64,000 nt of DNA, taken from positions 44,513,833 through 44,577,832 of the forward strand of contig OY997642.1 in NCBI GenBank assembly GCA_963921795.1, given 5' to 3'. The position numbers were made by a program, and so were the translations under genes. Numbering within the stretch: the first letter of the stretch is position 1; every line of letters starts with the position of its first letter. This stretch comes from Nannobrachium achirus. Lineage: Eukaryota > Chordata > Actinopteri > Myctophiformes > Myctophidae. Below are positions 20,864 through 32,964 of the stretch, piece by piece. The notes below the pieces were generated by a model, which ran no database searches, was not told where the DNA came from, and was given only the letters and a program-made list of their open reading frames with translations.

Positions 20864-22165
20864 TAGGCCTGGGGCGGTATCGACATTTTGTTACCGCGAT
20901 TACCGTCTTCCCATTTACCGCCGGTACTGCGGTAATTACCGCACCCCCGTATCTATTAATTAAGGTTCGGCGATAAGCCAAAATATTGCAATCATCTTCC
21001 CAAAAGTCGCCTCCCCACAGCCTGACTGCCCGAGTTATACTTCTCCGTACAGCACAGCGGGTCTCGCTTTAAAAGGAGCAGATCTACAAGCTCAGAACGC
21101 GTCGCGGATGCGACGTGTTTTAGATCTGTGCCCTGTCGGGTTACCATAGTAACATAGGCTCCGTACTTTTCACACAGCTGCGTGTGAACAGGGGCGTCAA
21201 TTGGGTATGGCAGGGATATGCAGCTGCCTTACCCTGGGTCCAGGGGGGGGGGGGGGAGATAAAAGTTAGTTCTAAATGTAAATCCATAAATGTCTCTTTG
21301 TCTATCTGTACTGGTTATTATGTTGGTAAATTACAGTAAAATAACTACAAATGCAAAATGTAACAAAATGGTCACTTTAAAAAGGTATTATAATTATATT
21401 ATAGGTAGGCTATATATATAATTATATATTATATGTACTTCTTAAAATAAATATATCATGCCTGTTGCTAAGGTATGGCAACACCAGTCATGTTGCCATA
21501 CCTTAGCTTTTTCTGAACTGACGCTACTGTGTGTGAACAAACCAGAAGAGAGAGACGGGTAGTCAGGATCGTGTAGGCTACAGTGATTCTGTAAACTCCA
21601 TAACTCTATGGTAAACTCACGTCTCAAAACGCAGTGATTGAGTGCTGATACAGGTTTTAGTTACAAGACTTGACAGAAAAGGTTATAAAATCGCCGACGG
21701 GGCTCATCGCGCGTCGCGGTTGAAAAAGTAAAATAGTTTAATTTTCGGTTTTAGTCCACGCGGCCCGCGCTCCGCTCGTAATCCGTATGAATAAAAAAAG
21801 AAACAGCCACAACACAAGGTATGTATTAACATACTTGTGTCGTGGATTACAGAGAAAGTTTACTCTGTTCCGTACTCCCCTACGACGCTGCTGCTGCAGG
21901 GCAGCAGCCAGTGGCCACTCGGACAGTCACGAGTGACGTACACTGTATGTGGCTTCCAAACTGTGGTATACGGCCCAGAGCAGAGCGGCATGGAGCGCAT
22001 GCGGTCCTCGCTTCTCCCCTGTTTTAAAACTCGCTTGTTTTCAATAAAAAAATATACTATTTTTGTCTTTTTTGACCGCGGTAAGGACCATGACACCGCG
22101 GTAGGCCTCGGTTTACCGCGGTTTACCGCGGTACGGCGGTACGGCGGTTACCGCCCCCAACCCTA
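20864..22165. mobile_element. Non-autonomous hAT element, 1302 bp
   Basis: The element is bounded by TAGGCCTGGGGCGGTAT on the left and, reversed, TAGGGTTGGGGGCGGTAA on the right. A perfect 8-bp duplication AACAGAAC lies at 20856-20863 and 22166-22173. Subterminal text repeats TTACCGCGG and ACGGCGG motifs, the likely transposase-binding sites. There is no transposase frame. It contains one palindromic hairpin copy (21077-21131) and a G tract at 21243-21257. It interrupts the LINE endonuclease between GGVLF and HINDSW. Confidence 0.85.
21077..21131. repeat. Palindromic hairpin element inside a hAT element
   Basis: The left arm GCAGATCTACAAGCTC and the centre GAACGCGTCGCGGATGCGAC are followed by a shortened right arm (AGATCTGTGC). 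The copy is asymmetric. Confidence 0.55.
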
Positions 22166-22173
22166 AACAGAAC

Positions 22174-22692
22174 ACCGCCCGCTTTTGTCTTCCCCGTGTT
22201 TGCCATCGAACGGTCCGTGCGGAACACAGAGAAGCCGTCTAGCTGTACCGCCCTGTCAGGAACGTCAACATTCAGCCACGTCTCCGTGAAACAGAGCACA
22301 CAGCAGTTCTTTATATCCCTTTCAGCGCGTAGCCGGGTTCGGAGGTCGTCCATCTTATTGTCGATCGCTTGGACGTTTGCCAACAATATGCTGGGGATGG
22401 GTGGTCGCGAAGGGCGTCCACGTAGTTTCACCAGTGTCCCCCCTCGCTTCCCTGTCTTCCTCCTGTGGCCACGCCAAGGTGGAACCGTGCTGTTGTTGTT
22501 GTTGTGCAGTTCTCTCGGCAAATCCGGTCTGAAAACGTCTGAAGCAACAAATCTCAAGTCCAGTAACGTCTGGCGATCGTAGGTCATCGTACAGGACGCG
22601 TTACGTGCAAAAACAGTGATATACAACATTAAAACAAGCAATAAGGCGAGAGCAGCTCTCAGTGTGTCGCCATGCCATGGCGCCATCTTGTG
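22174..22692 (-). pseudogene. L2-type LINE 5' part: leader and endonuclease start
   Basis: From MAPWHGDTLRAAL the frame passes a hydrophobic stretch and then LLANVQAIDNKMDDLRTRLR, VLCFTETWLNVDV and DRSMANTGKTKAGGVLF, where it meets the hAT insertion. The ANVQ and ETWL boxes are the first conserved blocks of LINE apurinic-type endonucleases. The frame is continuous with the upstream gag only because the insertion landed in frame. Confidence 0.75.
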
Positions 22693-23464
22693 AGGGGGAG
22701 GGGGGGGTGTTTGTGTTTGGGCAGGAATGGTGGATGAGTGAACGGGGGTTTGAGCTTGTGCAGACCCCTGTGCGTACATGTTAAGTAGGTGAAGCAGTGG
22801 GTTAGAATGCATAGATGGGGATACGGGAACTGGTGTTAGAGTGGCGTTAGTGGTTACAGTGGGGGGGGATACGTGGTGTGTTTTACGAGCAGCTTTTCTA
22901 GGGGGGGGGGGGGGGGGTATCCCTGGGGCTTCCCTCTGACGCACCTATGGGTCTCGCGTCATCAATGTGCGACGGACCAGGCGAGGAGGGAGCTTGCATA
23001 GCAGTACGGTACAAGTTAAAAAGAACGGACTTGGTTGCGGTGCGGGGAAATACTACTTTGCAACAAATCAGGGATTTCTGTAAACCAGCTACGGTCCAGT
23101 CATTAATGGAAAGGGAAGGAGAGACTGACCTGGAGCGTGGAACGGAGGTGGCGGAGCGGGTCCGAGCATACGGACCGAGAGCGGCGGCGGCGGTGGGACG
23201 GTGAGTAGAATGGTGGGATGAGGCGTGCGAAGATGGTGTGGAATGGTGGCTCACTGCTGGGGAGGTTCTCGGCCCGTGGTGTAGTTCCAACGGGGTGGGG
23301 GCGAGGGATGATGGCGGCGTGGCGGTGGTAGAAGTGGTTGTTGTGGTTGTTGTCGCGGTGGTGGCAGCGGCTGTGGCTCTTGCCTTGTTGAGGACGAGTC
23401 TTAGGTCTGCTCTAGGTGGGATCTCGTCCTCTGAGGCGAGTAGCTCCATGGCTTCGTCGTCCAT
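22693..23464 (-). pseudogene. gag-like ORF1 of the Ngaro-like element, N-terminal part
   Basis: The frame starts MDDEAMELLASEDEIPP and passes low-complexity Thr/Ala and Ser/His segments. It then has a compact block INDWTVAGLQKSLICCKVV with FPRTATKSVLFNLY, which resembles a SAP-like helix pair. A run of 17 G (22901-22917) then shifts the frame before PPPPPRKAARKTHHVS. The protein continues, after the LINE, at 16330. Start choice: first ATG after stops, preceded by no other in-frame ATG. Confidence 0.65.
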
Positions 23465-23790
23465 GGTTTAGAGATAGGATGTCGATTAAGTCGGTTAAGA
23501 CGCGAAAAGGTTTTGGTACTAGCGTACGGTGCTTGAAGTCTCACGGCGTTCATGCGAGAAACTGAGCATGAATGCTGCGGGCACGGCCAGGTTTAAATAC
23601 GGCACTTGATTGGCTTGGTAGGAGGAGATAAGGGAGGAGTTGTTATCAGTGAGATTTGAGGCAGGTGGGGTAGGGAGGAGAAAGGTATAGGTTAGATTGG
23701 AGGCGATAGAGAAGGGAGGAGATAGTTCTCCGGTGTGGTCTGTTCTCCTGAACTTTTGTTGTTCCAACGGCATTCAGTGGAATGTGATCT
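23465..23790. other. Likely 5' terminal region of the Ngaro-like element
   Basis: This non-coding stretch lies just upstream of the gag start and is purine-rich on the plus strand. Split direct repeats, which would define an Ngaro end, were looked for by eye against 11.5-12.2 kb and not recognised. Confidence 0.3.
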
Positions 23791-23799
23791 GTGTAAGCA

Positions 23800-24874
23800 G
23801 TGGAGTTAAACAAGAATTCAAATACCCAACAACCTATGTTGCCAAACTAATTATTGCCAGAACCTTTGTTCTCAATAGAATAGTTGAGCTGATGAATACT
23901 TACTTGAAAAGACTGCCACCACACTCTCAACACCACCTGCCTGCCAACGGACAGCACCAGCCCCCACATTTGAAGCCTCTACCCTTCGAGAAAGACTCCT
24001 CCTCCTCAAAAGATGTCCTCCAAACAGGAAGTGGCCAGTATTAGAGTTGGTGCAAGTAGGTGTAACCTTCGATCCAGACCTCAACCTACAGCAGCACGTT
24101 AAAAAAGTCATCCAATCTTCATTTTATCACATCAGAAATAGCTCAAAAATCAAATCATTCCTGACACTCCCTGACCTGTCCAAAGTAGTCCATGCCTTTG
24201 TTTTCTCACGCCTCGACTACTGCAACTCCCTGTATACCTGTCTCTGCAAAAAATCCATCCACAGCCTCCAAATGGTTCAGAATGCCGCAGCCCGTCTACT
24301 AACACTAGAAAATATGATCATATTACACCAAGCATCCCTCCACTGGCTCCCAATTGATTTTAGAATACATTTTAAAATCTTACTCATTACATGCAAGGCC
24401 AGGTTGGGCCTTGCCCCCGCTTATATAGCCGACCTGGTGACCAATTATGTGCCTCCCCGTACCTTGAGATCGGCAAACAGAGCACTCCTGGACTTTCCGT
24501 CTGGGAACGTTAATTCCAAAGGACGTATGGCCTTTTCTTTTAGAGCCCCTACCCTGTGGAATGCCCTGCCCCTAGAGATCCGCCTCGCCGAGTCTGTCCC
24601 CCGTTTTAAATCCCTTCTTAAAACTTATTTCTACAGACTTGCTTTTAACCCCTAACCCCTATCTCAATGTTTTTTGCAAGGTTCTATACCATCTTGTTCC
24701 TTTTACCACTGTGTAATTAGGTATTTACTTTGTATTGTTTTTTGCTTTGTTCTTTTAACCTTTTAACCTTTGTATGTCTTTGTTCTGCGTCCATTTGCTG
24801 TTTTGTTCTGTGTCTCCTGTAAAGCACTTTGTGAACTTTATTTTAAAAAGGTGCTATATAAATAAAGGTTTATT
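23800..24874 (+). mobile_element. 5'-truncated L2-type LINE, RT C-terminus and tail
   Basis: The plus-strand frame at 24047-24655 reads VGVTFDPDLNLQQHVKKV, FSRLDYCNSLY, QMVQNAAARLLT, LHWLPIDFRIHFKILL, GLAPAYIADLV and APTLWNALPLEIRLAESV before the stop. This is the conserved post-RT region of fish L2-type LINEs. Upstream text near 23930-24040 continues the homology in another frame, so there is a frameshift. The 3' end GTGCTATATAAATAAAGG at about 24851-24868 is the usual tail with a poly(A) signal. Confidence 0.8.
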
Positions 24875-25100
24875 ATTGTGGGCTCGCCTATAAGGCGAGC
24901 ACACTTTAGATATTGTCATTGTGGGCTCGCCTATAAGGCGAGCACACTTTAGATGTTGTCATTGTGGGCTCGCCTATAAGGCGAGCACACTTTAGATATT
25001 GTCATTATTGTGGGCTCGCCTATAAGGCGAGCACACTTTAGATATTGTCATTATTGTGGGCTCGCCAGTACCTGGCGAGCACACTTTAGATATTGTCATT
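24875..25100 (+). repeat. Five tandem copies of a 43-46 bp palindromic motif
   Basis: Copies start at 24875, 24918, 24961, 25007 and 25053. Each reads ATTGTGGGCTCGCC, TATAA, GGCGAGCACACTTTAG and ATATTGTCATT, so a GGCTCGCC/GGCGAGC(C) hairpin lies at its head. The fifth has AGTACCT in the loop. The same motif occurs singly at 28178, 29758 and 31338, in the linkers of the array that follows. I infer it is the 5' terminal region of the arrayed element. Confidence 0.8.
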
Positions 25101-25133
25101 ATTTATTTATTTATCTAGTAAGTAGACGGGATT

Positions 25134-26636
25134 TTCGGTTCCTTTCTACTCCTACATACTTAGTGAGAAAATGAAAATAAAAACATCAATGTGTTCAGTT
25201 TACAGTGGCGAAGTGTGCTATTATTTTCTATAGCAATCGGCCAAATGGTGGCGCTGTAGGAAGCCTTCGAAAGTGCAAACTTTGAACAGGTATAGCTCAT
25301 GCTGTGTTTGAGGTACAGGCATGAAACCTGTATACACGTATGCGTCTCCTCATGCCGAACAACTTTTACCCTCTAACTTTTGACCTCTGACCTTTAGGTC
25401 TCCCACAATTCGGAATTATATGAAAAACAGTAAAAATCTATCTCCTCCTGGGTTTTTTTCGATATGCGCACAAAACTTTTTTCACATGAACTTTGGACCA
25501 ATACGGTCAAACTAATCTCGGCGGATTTCTTTTAAAGTGAAATATAATTTTTTAATAATTCTATCAATATTGCGGTTTTATGCAAATTATTCTTCGGCCT
25601 CTAAATCATACATGCAAAGTTACACGTTCATGGCATTTGGCAAAGATGTGGAGGGTTAGTCAAAGTATCACTGAAACCAATTTTATTCCAATCGGCCAAA
25701 GGGGGGCGCTATACAAAGCTTTTGAAAATTCAAACTTCAAACGGGCATAAGTCATGACTCGTTTCGTTTGAAGACATGCAACTTGTTAAACGCGTGCTTT
25801 GACTCAAGCGGAAGACATCTGTGTCGTTGTTAAGTAAGCTCCGCCCTTCAATTTTCCGCCATTTTGAGCAGTTTGTAAAACGCGTAAACCCGCTTCTATT
25901 CTGGAATGTTCGCGTCACGTGCACAAAACTTTTTTTACGTGAACTTTGGACCGATGTCTAAAGATCTGTCAGATCGGATTTCTTTAACATTGAAACATGC
26001 TTTTTTAAATAATTCAAACAATATTGCATTTTTATGCAAATTATTCTTCTGCCTCTAAAACATACATGCAAAGTCACATTTTCATGACAAAATAGTGCAG
26101 AGGGTTAGTTCAAATATCACTGAAACCAATCTTACCCCAAATGGCCAAAGGGGGGCGCTATATAATTTTGAGCAGTTTGTAAAACGCTTAAACCCGTTTT
26201 TATTCTAGGATTTTTTTTGCAATTTGCATGAAACATTCTACACGCAATCTAAGGACCTTTATCTAACATGCCTATGAAGTGCACACAAAAAAATTATAAA
26301 ATAATAATAATAAATATAGCTGCAAGCAGCGATAAAGTGTCCAAAGCCAAAAACACCTCAAATCATGAACACAGCCTGGGATGTGCGTGAAATCTTGCAA
26401 GCACATTCCCAATAGGTCAAGGAACAGATACCAACTTTCTCACATTGGCCTGTTATAGCGCCACCAGCGGGTCAACTTTTGCACAACACATTTTTGGAAC
26501 AAAATGAACCAATCTTTGACGTCAGTAACGTCAAAGAGAGCACTGCCTGCGATCTTGACATTTTGTGCTTTTATAGCCATTGTTTTCCGGCTTGAAGCGA
26601 GCCCACAATTGTTTCGAAGGAACAATATTTTTCTAG
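25134..26636 (+). mobile_element. Helentron-like tandem unit 1
   Basis: The 1503-bp unit begins TTCGGTTCCTTTCTACTCC and ends with GCGAGCCCACAATTGTTTCG, AAGGAACAATATTTTT and CTAG. The sub-terminal GCGAGCCCACAAT is the inverse of the 5' motif ATTGTGGGCTCGC. It precedes a hairpin TTGTTTCGAAGGAACAA and then CTAG followed by T. This asymmetric arrangement is described for Helentron/Helitron2 elements. Internally, two related blocks of about 430 bp share GCAAATTATTCTTC, TCACTGAAACCAAT and GGCCAAAGGGGGGCGCTATA. No Rep-helicase frame is present, so the unit is non-autonomous. Confidence 0.6.
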
Positions 26637-26675
26637 TTATTTATCTATCAGTCATATCATACTGTAGACGGGAAC

Positions 26676-28179
26676 TTCGGTTCCTTTCTACTCCTACATA
26701 CTTAGTGAGAAAATGAAAATAAAAACATCAATGTGTTCAGTTTACAGTGGCGAAGTGTGCTATTATTTTTTATAGCAATCGGCCAAATGGTGGCGCTGTA
26801 GGAAGCCTTCGAAAGTGCGAACTTTGAACAGGTATAGCTCATGCTGTGTTTTAGGTACAGCCATGAAACCTGTATACACTTATGCGTCTCCTCATGCCAA
26901 ACAACTTTTACCCTCTAACTTTTGACCTCTGACCTTTAGGTCTCCCACAATTCGTAATTATATGAAAAACAGTAAAAATCTATCTCCTCCTGGGATTTTC
27001 GCGATACGCGCATGAAACTTTTTTCACATGAACTTTGGACCAATACGGTCAAACTAATCTCGGCGGATTTCTTTTAAAGTGAAATATAATTTTTTAATAA
27101 TTCAATAAATATTGCGGTTTTATGCAAATTATTCTTCGGCCTCTAAATCATACATGCAAAGTTACAAGTTCATGGCATTTGGCAAAGATGTGGAGGGTTA
27201 GTCAAAGTATCACTGAAACCAATTTTATTCCAATCGGCCAAAGGGGGGCGCTATACGAAGCGTCTGAAAATTCAAACTTCAAACGGGCATAAGTCATGAC
27301 TCGTTTCGTTTGAAGACATGCAACTTGTTACACGCGTGCTTTGACTCAAACGGAAGACATCTGTGTCGTTGTTAAGTAAGCTCCGCCCTAAGATTCTCCG
27401 CCATTTTGAGCAGTTTGTAAAACGCGTAAACCCGCTTTTATTCTGGAATTTTCGCGTCACGTGCACAAAACTTTTTTTACGTGAACTTTGGACCGATATC
27501 TAAAGATCTGTCAGATCGGATTTCTTTAACATTGAAACATGCTTTTTTAAATAATTCAAACAATATTGCATTTTTATGCAAATTATTCTTCTGCCTCTAA
27601 AACATACATGCAAAGTCACATTTTCATGACAAAATAGTGTAGAGGGTTAGTTCAAATATCACTGAAACCAATCTTACCCCAAATGGCCAAAGGGGGGCGC
27701 TATATAATTTTGAGCAGTTTGTAAAACGCTTAAACCCGTTTTTATTCTAGGATTTTTTTTTGCAATTTGCATGAAACATTCTACACGCAATCTAAGGACC
27801 TTTATCTAACATGCCTATGAAGTGCACACAAAAAAATTATAAAATAATAATAATAAATATAGCTGCAAGCAGCGATAAAGTGTCCAAAGCCAAAAACACC
27901 TCAAATCATGAACACAGCCTGGGATGTGCGTGAAATCTTGCAAGCACATTCCCAATAGGTCAAGGAACAGATACCAACCTTCTCACATTGGCCTGTTATA
28001 GCGCCACCAGCGGGTCAACTTTTGCACAACACATTTTTGGAACAAAATGGACCAATCTTTGACGTCAGTAACGTCAAAGAGAGCACTGCCTGCGATCTTG
28101 ACATTTTGTGCTTTTATAGCCATTGCTTTCTGCCTTGAAGCGAGCCCACAATTGTTTCGAAGGAACAATATTTTTCTAG
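26676..28179 (+). mobile_element. Helentron-like tandem unit 2
   Basis: This 1504-bp unit is highly similar to unit 1 throughout. The 39-bp linker before it (26637-26675) lacks the GGCTCGCC palindrome and reads TATTTATCTATCAGTCATAT. It ends CTAG followed by TTATTGTGGGCTCGCC. Confidence 0.65.
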
Positions 28180-28255
28180 TTATTGTGGGCTCGCCTATAA
28201 GGCGAGCACACTTTAGATATTGTCATTATTTATTTATTTATAAGTAGACGGGATC

Positions 28256-29759
28256 TTCGGTTCCTTTCTACTCCTACATACTTAGTGAGAAAATGAAAAT
28301 AAAAACATCAATGTGTTCAGCTTACAGTGGTGAAGTGTGCTATTATTTATTATAGCAATCGGCCAAATGGTGGCGCTGTAGGAAGCCTTCGAAAGTGCGA
28401 TCTTTGAACAGGTATAGCTCATGCTGTGTTATACGTACAGCCATGAAACCTGTATACACTTATGCGTCTCCTCATGCCGAACAACTTTTACCCTCTAACT
28501 TTTGACCTCTGACCTTTAGGTCTCCCACAATTCGGAATTATATGAAAAACAGTAAAAATCTATCTCCTCCTGGGATTTTCGCGTCAAGTGCACAAAACTT
28601 TTTTCACATGAACTTTGAACCTATATCTACACAGGCTATGTGGTGAGAAGTTTGTACGTTAAATAATGATTTTTTAATAATTCAATAAATATTGCGGTTT
28701 TATGCAAATTATTCTTCTGCCTCTAAATCATGCATGCAAAGTTACACGTTCATGGCATTTGGCAAAGATGTGGAGGGTTAGTCAAAGTATCACTGAAACC
28801 AATTTTATTCCAATCGGCCAAAGGGGGGCGCTATACGAAGCGTTTGAAAATTCAAACTTCAAACGGGCATAAGTCATGACTCGTTTCGTTTGAAGACATG
28901 CAACTTGTTACACGCGTGCTTTGACTCAAGCGGAAGACATCTGTGTCGTTGTTAAGTAAGCTCCGCCCTTCGATTTTCCGCCACTTTGAGCAGTTTGTAA
29001 AACGCGTAAACCCGCTTTTATTCTGGAATTTTCGCGTCACGTGCACAAAACATTTTTTTACATGAACTTTGGACCGATATCTAAAGATCTGTCAGATCGG
29101 ATTTCTTTAACATTGAAACATGCTTTTTTAAATAATTCAAACAATATTGCATTTTTATGCAAATTATTCTTCTGCCTCTAAAACATACAAGCAAAGTCAC
29201 ATTTTCATGACAAAATAGTGTAGAGGGTTAGTTCAAATATCACTGAAACCAATCTTACCCCAAATGGCCAAAGGGGGGCGCTATATAATTTTGAGCAGTT
29301 TGTAAAACGCTTAAACCCGTTTTTATTCTAGGATTTTTTTTGCAATTTGCATGAAACATTCTACACGCAATCTAAGGACCTTTATCTAACATGCCTATGA
29401 AGTGCACACAAAAAAATTATAAAATAATAATAATAAATATAGCTGCAAGCAGCGATAAAGTGTCCAAAGCCAAAAACACCTCAAATCATGAACACAGCCT
29501 GGGATGTGCGTGAAATCTTGCAAGCACATTCCCAATAGGTCAAGGAACAGATACCAACCTTCTCACATTGGCCTGTTATAGCGCCACCAGCGGGTCAACT
29601 TTTGCACAACACATTTTTGGAACAAAATGGACCAATCTTTGACGTCAGTAACGTCAAAGAGAGCACTGCCTGCGATCTTGACATTTTGTGCTTTTATAGC
29701 CATTGTTTTCTGGCTTGAAGCGAGCCCACAATTGTTTCGAAGGAACAATATTTTTCTAG
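28256..29759 (+). mobile_element. Helentron-like tandem unit 3
   Basis: This 1504-bp unit is preceded by a linker with the palindromic 5' motif (28178-28232) and GTAGACGGGATC. Around 28608-28670 it carries a variant block (CTATATCTACACAGGCTATG) shared only with unit 4, which indicates recombination or conversion within the array. Confidence 0.65.
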
Positions 29760-29834
29760 TTGTGGGCTCGCCAGTACCTGGCGAGCACACTTTAGATATT
29801 GTCATTATTTATTTATTTATAAGTAGACGGGATT

Positions 29835-31337
29835 TTCGGTTCCTTTCTACTCCTACATACTTAGTGAGAAAATGAAAATAAAAACATCAATGTGTTCAGT
29901 TTACAGTGGCGAAGTGTGCTATTATTTTTTATAGCAATCGGCCAAATGGTGGCGCTGTAGGAAGCCTTCGAAAGTGCGATCTTTGAACAGGTATAGCTCA
30001 TGCTGTGTTATACATACAGCCATGAAACCTGTATACACTTATGCGTCTCCTCATGCCGAACAACTTTTACCCTCTAACTTTTGACCTCTGACCTTTAGGT
30101 CTCCCACAATTAGGAATTATATGAAAAACAGTAAAAATCTATCTCCTCCTGGGATTTTCGCGTCAAGTGCACAAAACTTTTTTCACATGAACTTTGAACC
30201 TATATCTACACAGGCTATGTGGTGAGAAGTTTGTACGTTAAATAATGATTTTTTAATAATTCAATTTATATTGCGGTTTTATGCAAATTATTCTTCGGCC
30301 TTTAAATCATACATGCAAAGTTACACGTTCATGGCATTTGGCAAAGATGTGGAGGGTTAGTCAAAGTATCACTGAAACCAATTTTATTCCAATCGGCCAA
30401 AAGGGGGCGCTATACGAAGCGTCTGAAAATTCAAACTTCAAATGGGCATAAGTCATGACTCGTTTTGTTTGAAGACATGCAACTTGTTACACGCGTGCTT
30501 TGACTCAAGCGGAAGACATCTGTGTCGTTGTTAAGTAAGCTCCGCCCTTCAATTTTCCGCCATTTTGAGCAGTTTGTAAAACGCGTAAACCCGCTTTTAT
30601 TCTGGAACTTTCGCGTCACGTGCACAAAACTTTTTTTACGTGAACTTTGGACCGATATCTAAAGATCTGTCAGATCGGATTTCTTTAACATTGAAACATG
30701 CTTTTTTAAATAATTCAAACAATATTGCATTTTTATGCAAATTATTCTTCTGCCTCTAAAACATACATGCAAAGTCACATTTTCATGACAAAATAGTGTA
30801 GAGGGTTAGTTCAAATATCACTGAAACCAATCTTACCCCAAATGGCCAAAGGGGGGCGCTATATAATTTTGAGCAGTTTGTAAAACGCTTAAACCCGTTT
30901 TTATTCTAGGATTTTTTTTGTAATTTGCATGAAACATTCTACACACAATCTAAGGACCTTTATCTAACATGCCTATGAAGTGCACACAAAAAAATTATAA
31001 AATAATAATAATAAATATAGCTGCAAGCAGCGATAAAGTGTCCAAAGCCAAAAACACCTCAAATCATGAACACAGCCTGGGATGTGCGTGAAATCTTGCA
31101 AGCACATTCCCAATAGGTCAAGGAACAGATACCAACCTTCTCACATTGGCCTGTTATAGCGCCACCAGCGGGTCAACTTTTGCATAACACATTTTTGGAA
31201 CAAAATGGACCAATCTTTGACGTCAGTAACGTCAAGGAGAGCACTGCCTGCGATCTTGACATTTTGTGCTTTTATAGCCATTGTTTTCTGGCTTGAAGCG
31301 AGCCCACAATTGTTTCGAAGGAACAATATTTTTCTAG
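29835..31337 (+). mobile_element. Helentron-like tandem unit 4
   Basis: This 1503-bp unit is preceded by a linker with the AGTACCT-loop variant of the palindromic motif, the same variant as the fifth mini-copy at 25053. It shares the unit-3 variant block near 30190-30245. Confidence 0.65.
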
Positions 31338-31424
31338 TTGTGGGCTCGCCTATAAGGCGAGCACACTTTAGATATTGTCATTATTTCTATACTAGGCAGG
31401 CAGTCAGTGCAAGTATCAAAAAAC

Positions 31425-32925
31425 TTCGGTTCCTTTCTACTCCTACATACTTAGTGAGAAAATGAAAATAAAAACATCAATGTGTTCAGCTTACTGTGGC
31501 GACGTGTGCTATTACTTTTTACAGCAATCGGCCAAATGGTGGCGCTGTAGGAAGCCTTCGAAAGTGCGAACTTTGAACAGGTATAGCTCATGCTGTGTTT
31601 GAGGTAAAGCCATGAAACCTGTATACACGTATGCGTCTCCTCATGCCGAACAACTTTTACGCTCTGACTTTTGACCTTTGACCTTTAGATCTCCCACAAT
31701 TTGGAATTATATGAAAAACAGTAAAAATCTATCTCCTCCTGGGTTTTTTTCGTTACGCGCACGAAACTTTTTTCACATGAACTTTGGACCAATACGGTCA
31801 GATTTATCTCGGCGGATTTCTTTTAAAGTGAAATATCATTTTTTAATAATTCAATAAATATTGCGGTTTTATGCAAATTATTCTTCTGCCTCTAAATCAT
31901 GCATGCAAAGTTACACGTTCATGGCATTTGGCAAAGATGTGGAGGGTTAGTCAAAGTATCACTGAAACCAATTTTATTCCAATCGGCCAAAGGGGGGCGC
32001 TATACGAAGCGTTTGAAAATTCAAACTTCAAACGGGCATAAGTCATGACTCGTTTCGTTTGAAGACATGCAACTTGTTACACGCGTGCTTTGACTCAAGC
32101 GGAAGACATCTGTGTCGTTGTTAAGTAAGCTCCGCCCTTCGATTTTCCGCCACTTTGAGCAGTTTGTAAAACGCGTAAACCCGCTTTTATTCTGGAATTT
32201 TCGCGTCACGTGCACAAAACATTTTTTAACATGAACTTTGGACCGATATCTAAAGATCTGTCAGATCGGATTTCTTTAACATTGAAACATGCTTTTTTAA
32301 ATAATTCAAACAATATTGCATTTTTATGCAAATTATTCTTCTGCCTCTAAAACATACAAGCAAAGTCACATTTTCATGACAAAATAGTGTAGAGGGTTAG
32401 TTCAAATATCACTGAAACCAATCTTACCCCAAATGGCCAAAGGGGGGCGCTATATAATTTTGAGCAGTTTGTAAAACGCTTAAACCCGTTTTTATTCTAG
32501 GATTTTTTTTGCAATTTGCATGAAACATTCTACACGCAATCTAAGGACCTTTATCTAACATGCCTATGAAGTGCACACAAAAAATTATAAAATAATAATA
32601 ATAAATATAGCTGCAAGCAGCGATAAAGTGTCCAAAGCCAAAAACACCTCAAATCATGAACACAGCCTGGGATGTGCGTGAAATCTTGCAAGCACATTCC
32701 CAATAGGTCAAGGAACAGATACCAACCTTCTCACATTGGCCTGTTATAGCGCCACCAGCGGGTCAACTTTTGCACAACACATTTTTGGAACAAAATGGAC
32801 CAATCTTTGACGTCAGTAACGTCAAAGAGAGCACTGCCTGCGATCTTGACATTTTGTGCTTTTATAGCCATTGTTTTCCGGCTTGAAGCGAGCCCACAAT
32901 TGTTTCGAAGGAACAATTTTTCTAG
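31425..32925 (+). mobile_element. Helentron-like tandem unit 5
   Basis: This 1501-bp unit is preceded by the palindromic motif at 31338 and a linker without the GTAGACGGG word. It ends ACAATTTTTCTAG with two bases fewer in the T run. Confidence 0.65.
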
Positions 32926-32964
32926 TGACAATATCTAACCGTCATATCAAGTTCTCCTCAAAAC

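Larger units (their letters stand above)
16331..22692 (-). mobile_element. L2-type LINE inserted in the Ngaro gag, itself twice interrupted
   Basis: The element starts near 22690 (AAGATGGCGCCATGG on the minus strand). It has an endonuclease-RT frame in two pieces (22174-22650 and 18458-20855) and ends with GCATTTGACTAATAAACC and four CCTGAA units at 16331-16360. The gag frame resumes exactly at CACAACCAG after PPPPPCACAA, so CACAA looks like a short target duplication. Two later insertions lie within it: a hAT element (20864-22165) and a TIR element (16378-18304). Removing both leaves a LINE of about 3.1 kb. Confidence 0.7.

Noticed and set aside
24875..25100. CRISPR-like array (regular palindromic repeats)
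   Set aside because: The repeats are contiguous with no unique spacers, the genome is vertebrate, and the same motif borders the mobile units that follow.
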